Assembly (NCBI RefSeq): GCF_004329815.1
Contig: NZ_SJPE01000011.1
Span: 1 to 64,000 of the forward strand
Reading direction: 5' to 3'
DNA length: 64,000 bases
Source of the DNA: Flavobacterium silvisoli
GTDB lineage: Bacteria; Bacteroidota; Bacteroidia; Flavobacteriales; Flavobacteriaceae
Shown: positions 50,266 to 58,769 of the stretch, in pieces
How positions within the stretch are numbered: the first letter of the stretch is position 1
Layout of the letters: the number at the start of each line of letters is the position of its first letter
Position numbers and translations under genes: made by a program
Notes under the pieces: model-generated
Databases searched by the model: none
What the model was told of the DNA's origin: nothing
What the model saw: the letters and a program-made list of their open reading frames with translations, nothing else

Positions 50266-52971
50266 ATGAAAGACGAAGAAGACGATATTATTCCGAACGA
50301 AGACGAAAACAACGAATCGTTTGATGACGCGGCCAATGAAGGTTTTGAAGACGTAATCCGGCCTTCAAACGGAAGTCATTTTTACGAAAACGACGAAAAT
50401 CCGGAGGATACCATTACTAAGGTTACAGGAATGTACAAAGATTGGTTTCTCGATTATGCTTCCTATGTAATTCTGGAGCGAGCGGTACCGGCCATTGAAG
50501 ACGGATTCAAACCTGTACAGCGTCGTATTATGCACTCTATGAAAGAACTGGATGATGGTCGTTACAACAAAGTGGCGAATATAGTAGGGCATACTATGCA
50601 GTACCACCCACACGGAGATGCCAGTATTGGTGATGCTATCGTTCAGATAGGACAAAAAGACCTCATCATCGATATGCAGGGAAACTGGGGAAATATACTC
50701 ACAGGTGATTCAGCTGCGGCTCCGCGTTATATTGAAGCGCGAATTTCCAAATTTGGTCACGATGTATTGTACTCGCCTAAAATAACCGAATGGGGATTGT
50801 CATACGACGGAAGAAAAGCCGAACCGATAAATCTTCCGGTTAAGTTTCCGCTCTTGTTAGCCCAAGGAGCCGAAGGAATTGCCGTAGGATTATCAACCAA
50901 AGTGTTGCCACATAATTTTAATGAACTGATTGACTGTTCGATTAAAGTATTAAAAAATAAACCTTTTACCCTTTATCCCGATTTTCCAACAGCCGGAATC
51001 GCTGATGTTTCGGGGTATAACGACGGGATGCGTGGCGGCCGTGTTCGTGTTCGTGCCAAAATCAATCAACTGGATAAACAGACTTTAGTCATTACCCAAA
51101 TTCCGTTTTCTACCAATACGTCAACCTTGATTGACAGTATATTGAAAGCCAACGAAAAAGGGAAAATTAAAGTTAAAAAGATAGAAGACAATACCGCCGC
51201 CGAGGTAGAAATCTTAATCCATCTGCCACCGGGTGTATCTCCTGATAAAACCATCGATGCGTTGTATGCGTTTACGGCCTGTGAAACTTCAGTAGCCCCA
51301 TTGGGTTGTGTAATCGAAAACCACAAACCCAGATTCATCGGTGTTTCCGATATGTTGAAAATATCCACACATCGTACCGTAGATTTGCTGAAACGCGAGT
51401 TGGAAATCCAATTGGACGAACTCGAAAACAAATGGCATTTCTCCACTTTAGAGAAAATTTTCATTCGCGAAGAAATGTACATCGATTTCAAGTTGTATTC
51501 CGACAGAGAGTCGCTTTACACCTATATGTACGACCGTTTTAAGCCTTTTGTCAAGTCATTTGTGCGCGAAATTAACGACGACGATTTGCAAAAGCTGACC
51601 CAAATTCCGATGATTCGCATCACGCGTTTTGATTCGGATAAGGCCGATGAAGCCATTGCTAAGTTGGAAGCCGATATGGAACAAGTGAAGCATCATTTAG
51701 ATCACATCATCGATTTTGCTATCGACTTTTTCCAAAAACTGAAAGACAAATACGGAAAAGGACGCGAACGTCAGACAGAACTGAGAAGTTTTGACAACAT
51801 AGAAGCTACCAAAGTAGTGCTTCGTAACACCAAACTGTATGTCAACCGCGAAGAAGGTTTTTTTGGTACCGGTTTGAAGAAAGACGAATATGTGGCCGAT
51901 TGTTCGGATATTGATGATGTAATTGTATTCTTGCGCGATGGGAAAATGATGGTATCTAAGGTTGATGATAAAAAATTCGTCGGTAAAGACATCATTCATA
52001 TTGCGGTGTTTGATAAGAACGATAAGCGCACCATTTACAACATGATTTACCGCGACGGTAAAAACGGTTCCGCTTTCATAAAACGATTCAATGTTTCCGG
52101 AATTACCCGCGACAAGTTTTACGATTTAACACAGGAAAAGGCCGGAAGTCAGGTACTGTATTTCTCGGCTAATCCTAACGGAGAAGCGGAAACGGTTACC
52201 ATATTGTTGCGCCAAATCGGCAGTATTAAAAAGCTGAAATGGGATGTTGATTTCTCAGATATTGCCATCAAAGGAAGAGCTTCCCGCGGGAATACCGTGA
52301 CCAAATATCCGATTAAGAAAATCGAATTAAAAGAAAAGGGAATTTCTACTTTGCGTCCGCGTAAAGTTTGGTTTGATGATACAGTGCAGCGTTTGAATGT
52401 AGATGGAAGAGGGGAGTTACTGGGCGAGTTCCGACCGAATGATCGTTTGCTTATCATCAACCAATCGGGGAAACTGAAAACCATTATACCTGAGTTGACG
52501 ACGCATTTTGATGAAGACATGATTGTTTTAGAAAAGTGGCATCCGAAGAAACCGATTTCCGCGATTTATTATGACGGTGAAAAAGAACGCTATTTTGTAA
52601 AACGCTTCTTGGTAGAAAACGAAAACAAAGAAGAAATCTTTATCACCGAACACGAAAAATCACAATTGGAAGTTGTTTCTACTGATTGGCGACCGATGGC
52701 GGAAATTGTTTTTGCCAAAGTGAAAGGTGTCCAAAAAGACCCGATTACGGTTGACTTAGAACAATTTATTGCTATTAAAGGCATCAAGGCGATTGGTAAT
52801 CAATTAACGACTGACAAACTAAAACAGGTCAATTTGTTGGAACCACTGCCTTACGAAGAACCGGAAGAAGTACAACCCGAAGATGTTGAAGTAACCGGTG
52901 AAGATAATGTTTCCGATGACATTCAAACCGAGACAGATGATGACGGTCAAATCACACTGTCATTAGAATAA
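50266..52971 (+). CDS. parC: DNA topoisomerase IV subunit A
   Basis: 901 residues. An acidic N-terminal extension of about 60 residues precedes the breakage-reunion domain. That domain shows DYASYVILERAVPAIEDGFK, PVQRRIMHSM, YHPHGDASIGDAIV, GNWGNILTGDSAAAPRYIEA with active-site Tyr155, and LLLAQGAEGIAVGLSTK. The C-terminal part is the DNA-wrapping propeller (GRASRGNTVTKYPIKKIELK, KLKTIIPELTTHF) ending in an acidic tail. The GyrA box QRRGG(K/R)G is not seen, consistent with ParC. It cuts and rejoins both DNA strands with ParE. The operon ends at the hairpin 53014-53043. Confidence 0.94.
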   Translation: MKDEEDDIIPNEDENNESFDDAANEGFEDVIRPSNGSHFYENDENPEDTITKVTGMYKDWFLDYASYVILERAVPAIEDGFKPVQRRIMHSMKELDDGRYNKVANIVGHTMQYHPHGDASIGDAIVQIGQKDLIIDMQGNWGNILTGDSAAAPRYIEARISKFGHDVLYSPKITEWGLSYDGRKAEPINLPVKFPLLLAQGAEGIAVGLSTKVLPHNFNELIDCSIKVLKNKPFTLYPDFPTAGIADVSGYNDGMRGGRVRVRAKINQLDKQTLVITQIPFSTNTSTLIDSILKANEKGKIKVKKIEDNTAAEVEILIHLPPGVSPDKTIDALYAFTACETSVAPLGCVIENHKPRFIGVSDMLKISTHRTVDLLKRELEIQLDELENKWHFSTLEKIFIREEMYIDFKLYSDRESLYTYMYDRFKPFVKSFVREINDDDLQKLTQIPMIRITRFDSDKADEAIAKLEADMEQVKHHLDHIIDFAIDFFQKLKDKYGKGRERQTELRSFDNIEATKVVLRNTKLYVNREEGFFGTGLKKDEYVADCSDIDDVIVFLRDGKMMVSKVDDKKFVGKDIIHIAVFDKNDKRTIYNMIYRDGKNGSAFIKRFNVSGITRDKFYDLTQEKAGSQVLYFSANPNGEAETVTILLRQIGSIKKLKWDVDFSDIAIKGRASRGNTVTKYPIKKIELKEKGISTLRPRKVWFDDTVQRLNVDGRGELLGEFRPNDRLLIINQSGKLKTIIPELTTHFDEDMIVLEKWHPKKPISAIYYDGEKERYFVKRFLVENENKEEIFITEHEKSQLEVVSTDWRPMAEIVFAKVKGVQKDPITVDLEQFIAIKGIKAIGNQLTTDKLKQVNLLEPLPYEEPEEVQPEDVEVTGEDNVSDDIQTETDDDGQITLSLE

Positions 52972-53013
52972 AAATCAATACCCATCCTATCTAGCCCTGA
53001 TGGGAGTGAAAAT

Positions 53014-53043
53014 AAAAAAGCCCCCGGTGTTCGGGGCTTTTTT
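53014..53043. terminator. Bidirectional terminator after parC
   Basis: AAAAAAGCCCC (53014-53024) pairs with GGGGCTTTTTT (53033-53043). Confidence 0.9.
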
Positions 53044-53103
53044 ATTGTAGTGTACAGCAGGAATTACGACGGCAGGGATGTCCCGAGCCATTCGCTCCTG
53101 ATT

Positions 53104-53877
53104 TTAGTGTTTCTTTTTACGCATTTTCATATTGATGAATTCCACCGCCAATGAAAAAGCAATGGCAAAGTATAAATAGCCTTTGGGCACTGTTCCTACG
53201 TGTTGCCCGGCCAAAGATGCTTCAGATAAATGCATGCTTTCGGTAATCAGCATGAATCCGATGAGGATTAAAAAGGCCAAGCCCAGAACCTGAATCGATG
53301 GATTGGCATTGACAAAATTACCCACCGGAACGGCAAACAACATCATGACGGCCACCGAAATCACCACTGCGCAAATCATAATAGTGAGCGCGCCTTCGAC
53401 ACCATTGGTCATGCCCACAGCGGTTAAAATACTATCGACCGAGAAAATCAAATCAATCAGAAGTATTTGCATAATCACATTACCGATGGATTTCGTGGCT
53501 GAGGTTTTCAAATCTTTCTCTTCTTCGCCTTTGTGATCCACTTTTTCGTGAATTTCTTTGGTGCTTTTATAAATTAGGAAGATACCTCCTAACAATAAAA
53601 TTAAGGCTTGTCCGGTAAAATTGGCACTAAACCAGCCCCAGTCAAAACTGAAAAGTGGTTTTTTCATGGCAATTAAAAGGGTGATGCCAAACAGCAATCC
53701 GATACGCATGAACATGGCTAAAAACAACCCGATTTGCGTGACTTTTTTGCGGTTTTCTTCCGGTAATTTTCCGGTTACGATCGAGATAAAAATAATGTTG
53801 TCTATCCCTAAAACAATTTCTAAGAACGTTAAGGTTAACAAGGCAATCCAGGCATCCGGATTTAAAAATACTTCCAT
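53104..53877 (-). CDS. TerC-family integral membrane protein
   Basis: 257 residues with seven or eight membrane helices. The family signature LTFLEIVLGIDNIIFISIVT lies in the first helix and IGNVIMQILLIDLIFSVDSI in the middle; both hold the acidic residues proposed to bind metal. The loop between helices 3 and 4 is charged (HEKVDHKGEEEKDLK). TerC/YkoY proteins have been linked to manganese export in bacteria, so export of Mn at the membrane is the best guess. It is a single gene. Confidence 0.9.
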   Translation of the reverse strand: MEVFLNPDAWIALLTLTFLEIVLGIDNIIFISIVTGKLPEENRKKVTQIGLFLAMFMRIGLLFGITLLIAMKKPLFSFDWGWFSANFTGQALILLLGGIFLIYKSTKEIHEKVDHKGEEEKDLKTSATKSIGNVIMQILLIDLIFSVDSILTAVGMTNGVEGALTIMICAVVISVAVMMLFAVPVGNFVNANPSIQVLGLAFLILIGFMLITESMHLSEASLAGQHVGTVPKGYLYFAIAFSLAVEFINMKMRKKKH

Positions 53878-53913
53878 GGGTTATAATTAAGTTAGTTTAG
53901 CGGTTAAACGCAA

Positions 53914-54285
53914 TTATTTCAATTTTGTTACAGTACCGCGGTGTTTTTTACTGTCGCCTACAAAAGAATAATCAAAAGTGTAGCTATTCTTGTCGGTAGA
54001 CAGTATCGTCATGCTGATAGCCTTACGTTCGTTCATGGTTTTAGGATGTAGTTTGCGCAGTACAAATTCACAATCGTTTACCCAGCGCACAGTAGCCGTA
54101 TCCGTTTTTCCGTTAAAGGTTTCAATTTGTAAACTATCGGTTCTTACAAAGGTTGATGTCAGCTTTTTACCGTCAATCACTTGGGTAAATTCAAAAGTAC
54201 CGGTTTTAAAATCCTTGCAGTTGCGTTCTTTATCAGAACAGGAAACCAATGGCAGAGCCAACAAGAGTAGTAGTATTTTTTTCAT
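53914..54285 (-). CDS. Small lipoprotein of unknown function
   Basis: 123 residues. The signal peptide ends ALPLVSCSDKE with Cys16 lipidated. The mature domain is a single small beta barrel-like unit: CKDFKTGTFEFTQVIDGKKL, TSTFVRTDSLQIETFNGKTD, TATVRWVNDCEFVLRKLHPK and YTFDYSFVGDSKKHRGTVTK. It has two further cysteines (in RNCKDF and NDCEFV). I recall relatives labelled after topoisomerase IV, probably because of the neighbouring gene; nothing here supports such an activity. Lipocalin-like binding is a possible fold, not proven. Confidence 0.75.
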   Translation of the reverse strand: MKKILLLLLALPLVSCSDKERNCKDFKTGTFEFTQVIDGKKLTSTFVRTDSLQIETFNGKTDTATVRWVNDCEFVLRKLHPKTMNERKAISMTILSTDKNSYTFDYSFVGDSKKHRGTVTKLK

Positions 54286-54308
54286 TGATGCTTTTCAGTA
54301 TTTATAAT

Positions 54309-54364
54309 TAGGAGCTGTTTCCCGCTATCCGCGCTACATGGTAGCCAGCTCCTATCGGGGCTAG
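54309..54364. repeat. Dispersed repeat, copy 2
   Basis: TAGGAGCTG (54309-54317), continuing TTTCCCGC, faces CAGCTCCTA (54346-54354) as a perfect 9-base inverted repeat, and the element ends CGGGGCTAG at 54356-54364. Its head and tail match 35045-35108. Confidence 0.65.
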
Positions 54365-54366
54365 TT

Positions 54367-54939
54367 TTATTTCAGTTTTTCGAGTTCGTCATCGGTAAAA
54401 TTCCTGATGCTTTTTTCTTTGGCAAATTTATCCGCATTATAACTGTTCGATTTGTTTTTCGGAATCGAAAGTGAATTCCATTCGGTTTTCTTGAGCATTT
54501 TGGCATAAAATACGATTTGCCCAATATGGTACGGATAATGTGCCAATTGTCGGTTGATGGCTTCCATCACGGTGTGGCCTTCGTTGCGAATATAAATGAT
54601 GTTTGACAATTGTTCTTCCGTTAGTGGGGTAATGGCATCAAAGAAACAGGTCCAGCCCTTGTCCCAAAGCGCCATCAGTTCTTCTTTGGTTTTGAGCGTC
54701 TCTTCAAATTCGCCATCGCGGTTTCGCCATTCTTTTTCGCCGTCGGTGGTTAAGAAGTCCGTCCAACGCGAGAGCATATTCCCCACGAGGTGTTGTACAA
54801 TCACGGCAATCGAATTGGTGTCTTCGTTCACCGAAACAAAAAGTTGTTCGGGTTCCAATTGTGCTATGGCTTTTTCTCCCAACGTTTTATAGTAGAGAAA
54901 TTGCTTTTTTACGCTTTCTAAGTAATGGTTATTTGTCAT
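54367..54939 (-). CDS. DinB-like DUF1572 protein
   Basis: 190 residues, helical. The segments HYLESVKKQFLYYKTLGEKA, IAVIVQHLVGNMLSRWTDFL and AINRQLAHYPYHIGQIVFYA form the four-helix DinB/YfiT bundle. The His residues in VQHLVGN, in LAHYPYH and in YHIGQI are the expected metal triad. Family members are metal-dependent, thiol-linked enzymes of mostly unknown substrate. It overlaps the upstream DUF6095-like gene by 11 bases, so they are co-expressed. Confidence 0.88.
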   Translation of the reverse strand: MTNNHYLESVKKQFLYYKTLGEKAIAQLEPEQLFVSVNEDTNSIAVIVQHLVGNMLSRWTDFLTTDGEKEWRNRDGEFEETLKTKEELMALWDKGWTCFFDAITPLTEEQLSNIIYIRNEGHTVMEAINRQLAHYPYHIGQIVFYAKMLKKTEWNSLSIPKNKSNSYNADKFAKEKSIRNFTDDELEKLK

Positions 54940-55156
54940 GATTAAAAAGTGCGTCTGTTAATGTTTTGATTCCTTTAAACATAAAATAAACCGCTGTCAG
55001 ACAAATGGCTATGCCTATTGCTAAAACCAAGTAATGCCACACATTTTGTTTGTTGATAAATGCATTATAAATAATGCTCGGACCTATAAACATCATGGGC
55101 AATGCATAAAGCATGAATTTGATTCCCTTATCGAGCAATTGTTTGTTAGCTGACAT
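54929..55156 (-). CDS. DUF6095-like two-helix membrane protein
   Basis: 75 residues with two membrane helices (about 13-33 and 39-60), an N-terminal basic stretch LLDKGIKFMLYALPMMFIGP, and a short polar tail. The F-M-L-Y-A-L-P-M-M-F-I-G-P-S pattern matches the DUF6095 group as I remember it. Function unknown. Its end overlaps the DinB-like gene. Confidence 0.75.
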   Translation of the reverse strand: MSANKQLLDKGIKFMLYALPMMFIGPSIIYNAFINKQNVWHYLVLAIGIAICLTAVYFMFKGIKTLTDALFNHDK

Positions 55157-55196
55157 ATTTAAGTTGTATTTGTCTATTATCTATTCATCTTATCAT

Positions 55197-56009
55197 TTAA
55201 CGACTGTAACTATCTACCGCTTTTCGTACGCTGCCGTGTTTTGCCAGCAAAGCCGAGGCTTCTTCATAACTTACCGGTATTTCACCCATAATCATCCTTA
55301 CACCACGGTCAACAAGTTTGTCATTGCTAAGTTGCATATCTACCATTTTATTGCCTTTTACCCGCCCTAATTGTATCATGGTTGCCGTTGAAATCATGTT
55401 GAGTACCAGTTTTTGCGCGGTGCCGGCTTTCATACGTGAACTTCCGGTAACAAATTCGGGACCCACCACCACCACCACCGGAAACTTCGCGGTCAATGCT
55501 AACGGGCTTCCCTCATTACAAGTAATACAGCCGGTTGTGATGTTGTTGGCATTGCATTTTTCCAATCCGCCAATGACATAAGGCGTAGTGCCTGAAGCAG
55601 CAATTCCGATTACCACATCATTTTCGGTAATCCCGTGTTCCTGCAAATCAATCCAAGCTTGCTGTTGGTCGTCTTCGGCGTTTTCAACCGCTCTGCGAAT
55701 GGCTTTGTCGCCTCCGGCTATGATGCCGTTGACCAAATCAAAAGGAACGCCAAAGGTAGGAGGACATTCGGAAGCATCTACAATGCCGAGTCTTCCTGAG
55801 GTTCCTGCGCCAATATAGAATAAACGGCCGCCGTGTTTCATTTTCTCAACCACTTTCGATACTAAAACTTCGATTTGTGGTAGGGCTTTTTCTACCGCCA
55901 GCGGCACGGTTTTGTCTTCGTTATTGATGTGGGTCAGTAAGTCGTGAACCGACATGTGTTCGAGACTGTCGTAATACGAGGATTGCTCGGTGGTTTTGGT
56001 AAAGGACAT
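55197..56009 (-). CDS. murQ: N-acetylmuramic acid 6-phosphate etherase
   Basis: 270 residues from ATG 56009; five upstream codons to 56024 are not needed. The SIS fold shows RLFYIGAGTSGRLGIVDASE with the catalytic Glu in DASECPPTFG, then IAGGDKAIRRAVENAEDD, IGIAASGTTPYVIG and TGSSRMKAGTAQKLVLNMIS. MurQ removes lactate from MurNAc-6-phosphate during recycling of peptidoglycan sugars, giving GlcNAc-6-phosphate. No phosphotransferase or AmgK gene is nearby. It may share a transcript with the DUF6095-like gene 40 bases downstream. Confidence 0.96.
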   Translation of the reverse strand: MSFTKTTEQSSYYDSLEHMSVHDLLTHINNEDKTVPLAVEKALPQIEVLVSKVVEKMKHGGRLFYIGAGTSGRLGIVDASECPPTFGVPFDLVNGIIAGGDKAIRRAVENAEDDQQQAWIDLQEHGITENDVVIGIAASGTTPYVIGGLEKCNANNITTGCITCNEGSPLALTAKFPVVVVVGPEFVTGSSRMKAGTAQKLVLNMISTATMIQLGRVKGNKMVDMQLSNDKLVDRGVRMIMGEIPVSYEEASALLAKHGSVRKAVDSYSR

Positions 56010-56057
56010 AGCGTTACATTGCAAAGTCCCAAAGTTACAAAGTTTTTGCCTTCTGGA

Positions 56058-56726
56058 TTATAAAAAACTCGCAAAAACCATCCCTAAAATAATCATCGAA
56101 ATTTTGGCGATATTGAACTTGTGTCCTTCGCTGCTTTCAAAAATAATGGTCGAGGAAATATGGAACAGGATTCCAATAACCACTGCGGTGATTTGGGTGT
56201 AATATTGGTTTAAAATCGGAAAGCTATCGGACACAAAGGTTCCCAGCGGCGTCATGATGGCAAAGGTGAGCATGAAGAAAAACAACACTGTTTTATTCAA
56301 TTCAGCCTGAAGAAAAAAAGTAGTCAGTATAATCGCGATGGGTAAGTGGTGAATGGCAATGCCATAGGCTAAATCGTGATGATGCCCTACCGGAAACCCT
56401 TCGAGTAACGCGTGCAGGCACAAGCTAACAAACAACAACCAGGGCATTTGTGAAATTTTGCCATGGCCGTGTACATGACCGTGTTCGGCGCCTTTGGAAA
56501 AAAACTCCAAAATGATTTGAAATAAGATCCCCACCATGATGAAAATCCCCACCGAACTATTGCTGTTCTCATACACGTCGGGGAGCAGGTGCATCACGGT
56601 TAAGGACAACAAGAATGAACCACTGAACGCCAACAAGAGCTTCAATCCTTTTTTGTCTTTGGGTTTTAATCCTATAGCAATGGCATAACCCAAAAGGACG
56701 GATAGTAATGGAAGTATATAGTTCAT
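56058..56726 (-). CDS. ZIP-family metal transporter
   Basis: 222 residues with seven to eight membrane helices. The His-rich cytoplasmic loop HGHVHGHG lies between helices 3 and 4; helix 4 has HALLEGFPVG and helix 5 AIHHLPIAIIL, the metal-binding pair of ZIP proteins, as in LCLHALLEG. It should move zinc or another divalent metal across the inner membrane toward the cytoplasm. Its start overlaps the stop of the preceding methyltransferase gene by one base, so they form an operon. Confidence 0.88.
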   Translation of the reverse strand: MNYILPLLSVLLGYAIAIGLKPKDKKGLKLLLAFSGSFLLSLTVMHLLPDVYENSNSSVGIFIMVGILFQIILEFFSKGAEHGHVHGHGKISQMPWLLFVSLCLHALLEGFPVGHHHDLAYGIAIHHLPIAIILTTFFLQAELNKTVLFFFMLTFAIMTPLGTFVSDSFPILNQYYTQITAVVIGILFHISSTIIFESSEGHKFNIAKISMIILGMVFASFL

Positions 56727-57469
56727 TATTTAAAAATCATGATTAGTCTTTCACTACTGTTTTTGTGGAATTTCTTCAGTTTGTAATCGCCAAAAGTGTC
56801 TAACAAATAAATTCCGGCCTCATTCATCATACGCTGAAAATCTTCCAACGTATAGGCTCTTACTTTTTCAACGTAATGATGCGGACAACCATTGTCTTCA
56901 AAATCAATTTCCTTGATAATGAATCCATCTGAAACATAGCGTTTGATATGGAAAACAATACCGTCAACTTCTTTGGTTTCTTCGGGAATCAAATTTTCAA
57001 TCACTTGGTGCGCATTCATAAAATCAATCACGGCAAACCCATATTCCGAAAGACTTTCTTTAATAGCCAATAACGTTTTTAAATCATCGGCTTCGTTTTC
57101 AAAATACCCAAAACTGGTGAATAGGTTGAAAATCGCATCAAATTTCTGCTCAAACGGTTCGCGTTTGTCATGCACTACAAAGTGCAGGGTGTCGTTGGCA
57201 TTTTTGTTGGCTTCGGCTATACTGTTTTCTGACAAATCGGCCCCGATGACATCGTAGCCCAATTGGTTCAAATAAATCGAATGACGGCCTTTACCACAAG
57301 CCAAATCCAAGACTTTGGCTTTTTCGGGCAGGTTTAAATAATGGGTAAGATTGTCCATGAAGATTTGCGCTTCACGGTAATTCCGATCTTTATATAAAAT
57401 ATGGTAATACGGGGTATCAAACCAAGAGGCATACCAATTTTCGGCTTTACAATTTGCAGTATCTGACAT
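56726..57469 (-). CDS. Class I SAM-dependent methyltransferase
   Basis: 247 residues. Motif I is VLDLACGKGRHSIYLNQLGY (about residues 54-73), the acidic residue of motif II is in VIGADLSENSIAEA, and motif IV is FDAIFNLFTSFGYFENEADD. The C-terminal part with YTLEDFQRMMNEAGIYLLDT is the usual end strand. The F-T-S-F-G-Y-F segment is shared with small-molecule methyltransferases, but the substrate is unknown. It leads the ZIP transporter gene and is divergent from the THUMP methyltransferase gene. Confidence 0.88.
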   Translation of the reverse strand: MSDTANCKAENWYASWFDTPYYHILYKDRNYREAQIFMDNLTHYLNLPEKAKVLDLACGKGRHSIYLNQLGYDVIGADLSENSIAEANKNANDTLHFVVHDKREPFEQKFDAIFNLFTSFGYFENEADDLKTLLAIKESLSEYGFAVIDFMNAHQVIENLIPEETKEVDGIVFHIKRYVSDGFIIKEIDFEDNGCPHHYVEKVRAYTLEDFQRMMNEAGIYLLDTFGDYKLKKFHKNSSERLIMIFK

Positions 57470-57509
57470 TTATTCTTTTCAAATGAATTCTGAACGTGCA
57501 AATTTAGTG

Positions 57510-57517
57510 TATTTTTG
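57510..57517 (+). promoter_or_regulatory. -7 box for the THUMP methyltransferase gene
   Basis: TATTTTTG. It lies within the longest open frame (ATG 57483) and supports the start at 57558. Confidence 0.45.
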
Positions 57518-57557
57518 CCGAGGATTTTCAAATTTGGAATTCGAATTACAGCGGATT

Positions 57558-58730
57558 ATGGAGAACTTTAAAATGATAGCCAAAACCTTTTTTGGTTTTG
57601 AAGAAATACTGGCGAAAGAATTACAGCAATTGGGAGCGCAGGATATTGAAATCGGCACACGCGCCGTCAGTTTCAAAGGGGATAAGGGATTTATGTACAA
57701 AGCCAATTTATCGTTGCGTACGGCTTTGAAAATTTTAAAACCCATCTATCATTTTCGGGCTTTTAACGATCAAAGTTTGTATAAAGGAATTTCAAACATA
57801 GACTGGTCTAAGTATTTGAATGCCAATCAAACATTTGTGATTGATACGACGATACATTCCGATCATTTCAAGCATTCGCAATTCGTTTCCCAAAAAGCGA
57901 AAGATGCCATCGTTGACCAGTTTCGCGAGAAGTTTGGCCAACGCCCGAGCATCGACAAAGACTTTCCTGATTTGCGAATCAACATCCACATTGACCGCGA
58001 CCAATGTTCGGTTTCTTTGGATACTTCGGGAGCATCATTGCACCACAGAGGGTATAGAACGGCGACCAATATTGCTCCGATTAATGAAGTGTTAGCGGCA
58101 GGTATGCTGTTGTTGTCGGGCTGGGACGGCAGTTGTGATTTCCTCGACCCGATGTGTGGTTCGGGAACCATTTTGGCCGAAGCGGCCATGATTGCCTGTA
58201 ATATTCCGGCCAACATTAACCGTAAAGAATTTGCCTTTGAAAAATGGAACGACTGGGACAATGATTTGTTCGATCAGATTATCGATTCACTCATGAAGAA
58301 AACCAAAGAGTTCCATTATACGATTACCGGTTATGACAAAGCGCCAAGCGCAGTCAACAAAGCCAAAGACAATATTGCTAATGCCAATTTAGACGATTAC
58401 GTGACGGTACAGCAAGCTAATTTTTTTGATACCAAAAAGGAAAATGCCGGTCCGTTGCACATGGTCTTCAATCCGCCGTATGGTGAGCGTTTGGATATCG
58501 ATTTGGAGCGTTTTTACCGCGAATTGGGGGATACCTTGAAAAACAATTATCCAAATACGAATGCTTGGTTTATCACAGCCAATTTGGAAGCGTTGAAATT
58601 TGTGGGCTTGCGACCTTCTCGCAAAATCAAACTTTTTAACGGTAGTTTAGAAGCGCGCCTCGTAAAATACGAAATGTATGCCGGCAGTAAGAGAACAAAG
58701 TTTCAAACCAATACGGATGACATAGATTAA
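57558..58730 (+). CDS. THUMP-domain RNA guanine-N2 methyltransferase (RlmL/YpsC type)
   Basis: 390 residues from ATG 57558 (MENFKMIAKTFFGFEEILAK). The N-terminal ferredoxin-like and THUMP part (about 1-160) has AVSFKGDKGFMYKANLSLRT and CSVSLDTSGASLHHRGYRTA, the usual link to the methyltransferase. The Rossmann domain shows DPMCGSGTILAEAAMIACNI (SAM binding) and the catalytic N-P-P-Y in MVFNPPYGERLD. It should methylate a guanosine of rRNA; the homologous part of E. coli RlmL makes m2G2445. It lacks the C-terminal RlmK half. A terminator follows at 58731-58759. Confidence 0.9.
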   Translation: MENFKMIAKTFFGFEEILAKELQQLGAQDIEIGTRAVSFKGDKGFMYKANLSLRTALKILKPIYHFRAFNDQSLYKGISNIDWSKYLNANQTFVIDTTIHSDHFKHSQFVSQKAKDAIVDQFREKFGQRPSIDKDFPDLRINIHIDRDQCSVSLDTSGASLHHRGYRTATNIAPINEVLAAGMLLLSGWDGSCDFLDPMCGSGTILAEAAMIACNIPANINRKEFAFEKWNDWDNDLFDQIIDSLMKKTKEFHYTITGYDKAPSAVNKAKDNIANANLDDYVTVQQANFFDTKKENAGPLHMVFNPPYGERLDIDLERFYRELGDTLKNNYPNTNAWFITANLEALKFVGLRPSRKIKLFNGSLEARLVKYEMYAGSKRTKFQTNTDDID

Positions 58731-58759
58731 AAAAAAGCCCTCAACGGGGGGCTTTTTTT
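58731..58759. terminator. Bidirectional terminator
   Basis: AAAAAAGCCC (58731-58740) pairs with GGGC at 58749-58752 and the following T7 run. Confidence 0.85.
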
Positions 58760-58769
58760 ATAGATAGAA

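Noticed and set aside
53914..54285. Topoisomerase-related function for the small lipoprotein
   Set aside because: It has a lipobox and no topoisomerase motif; nearness to parC is the only link.
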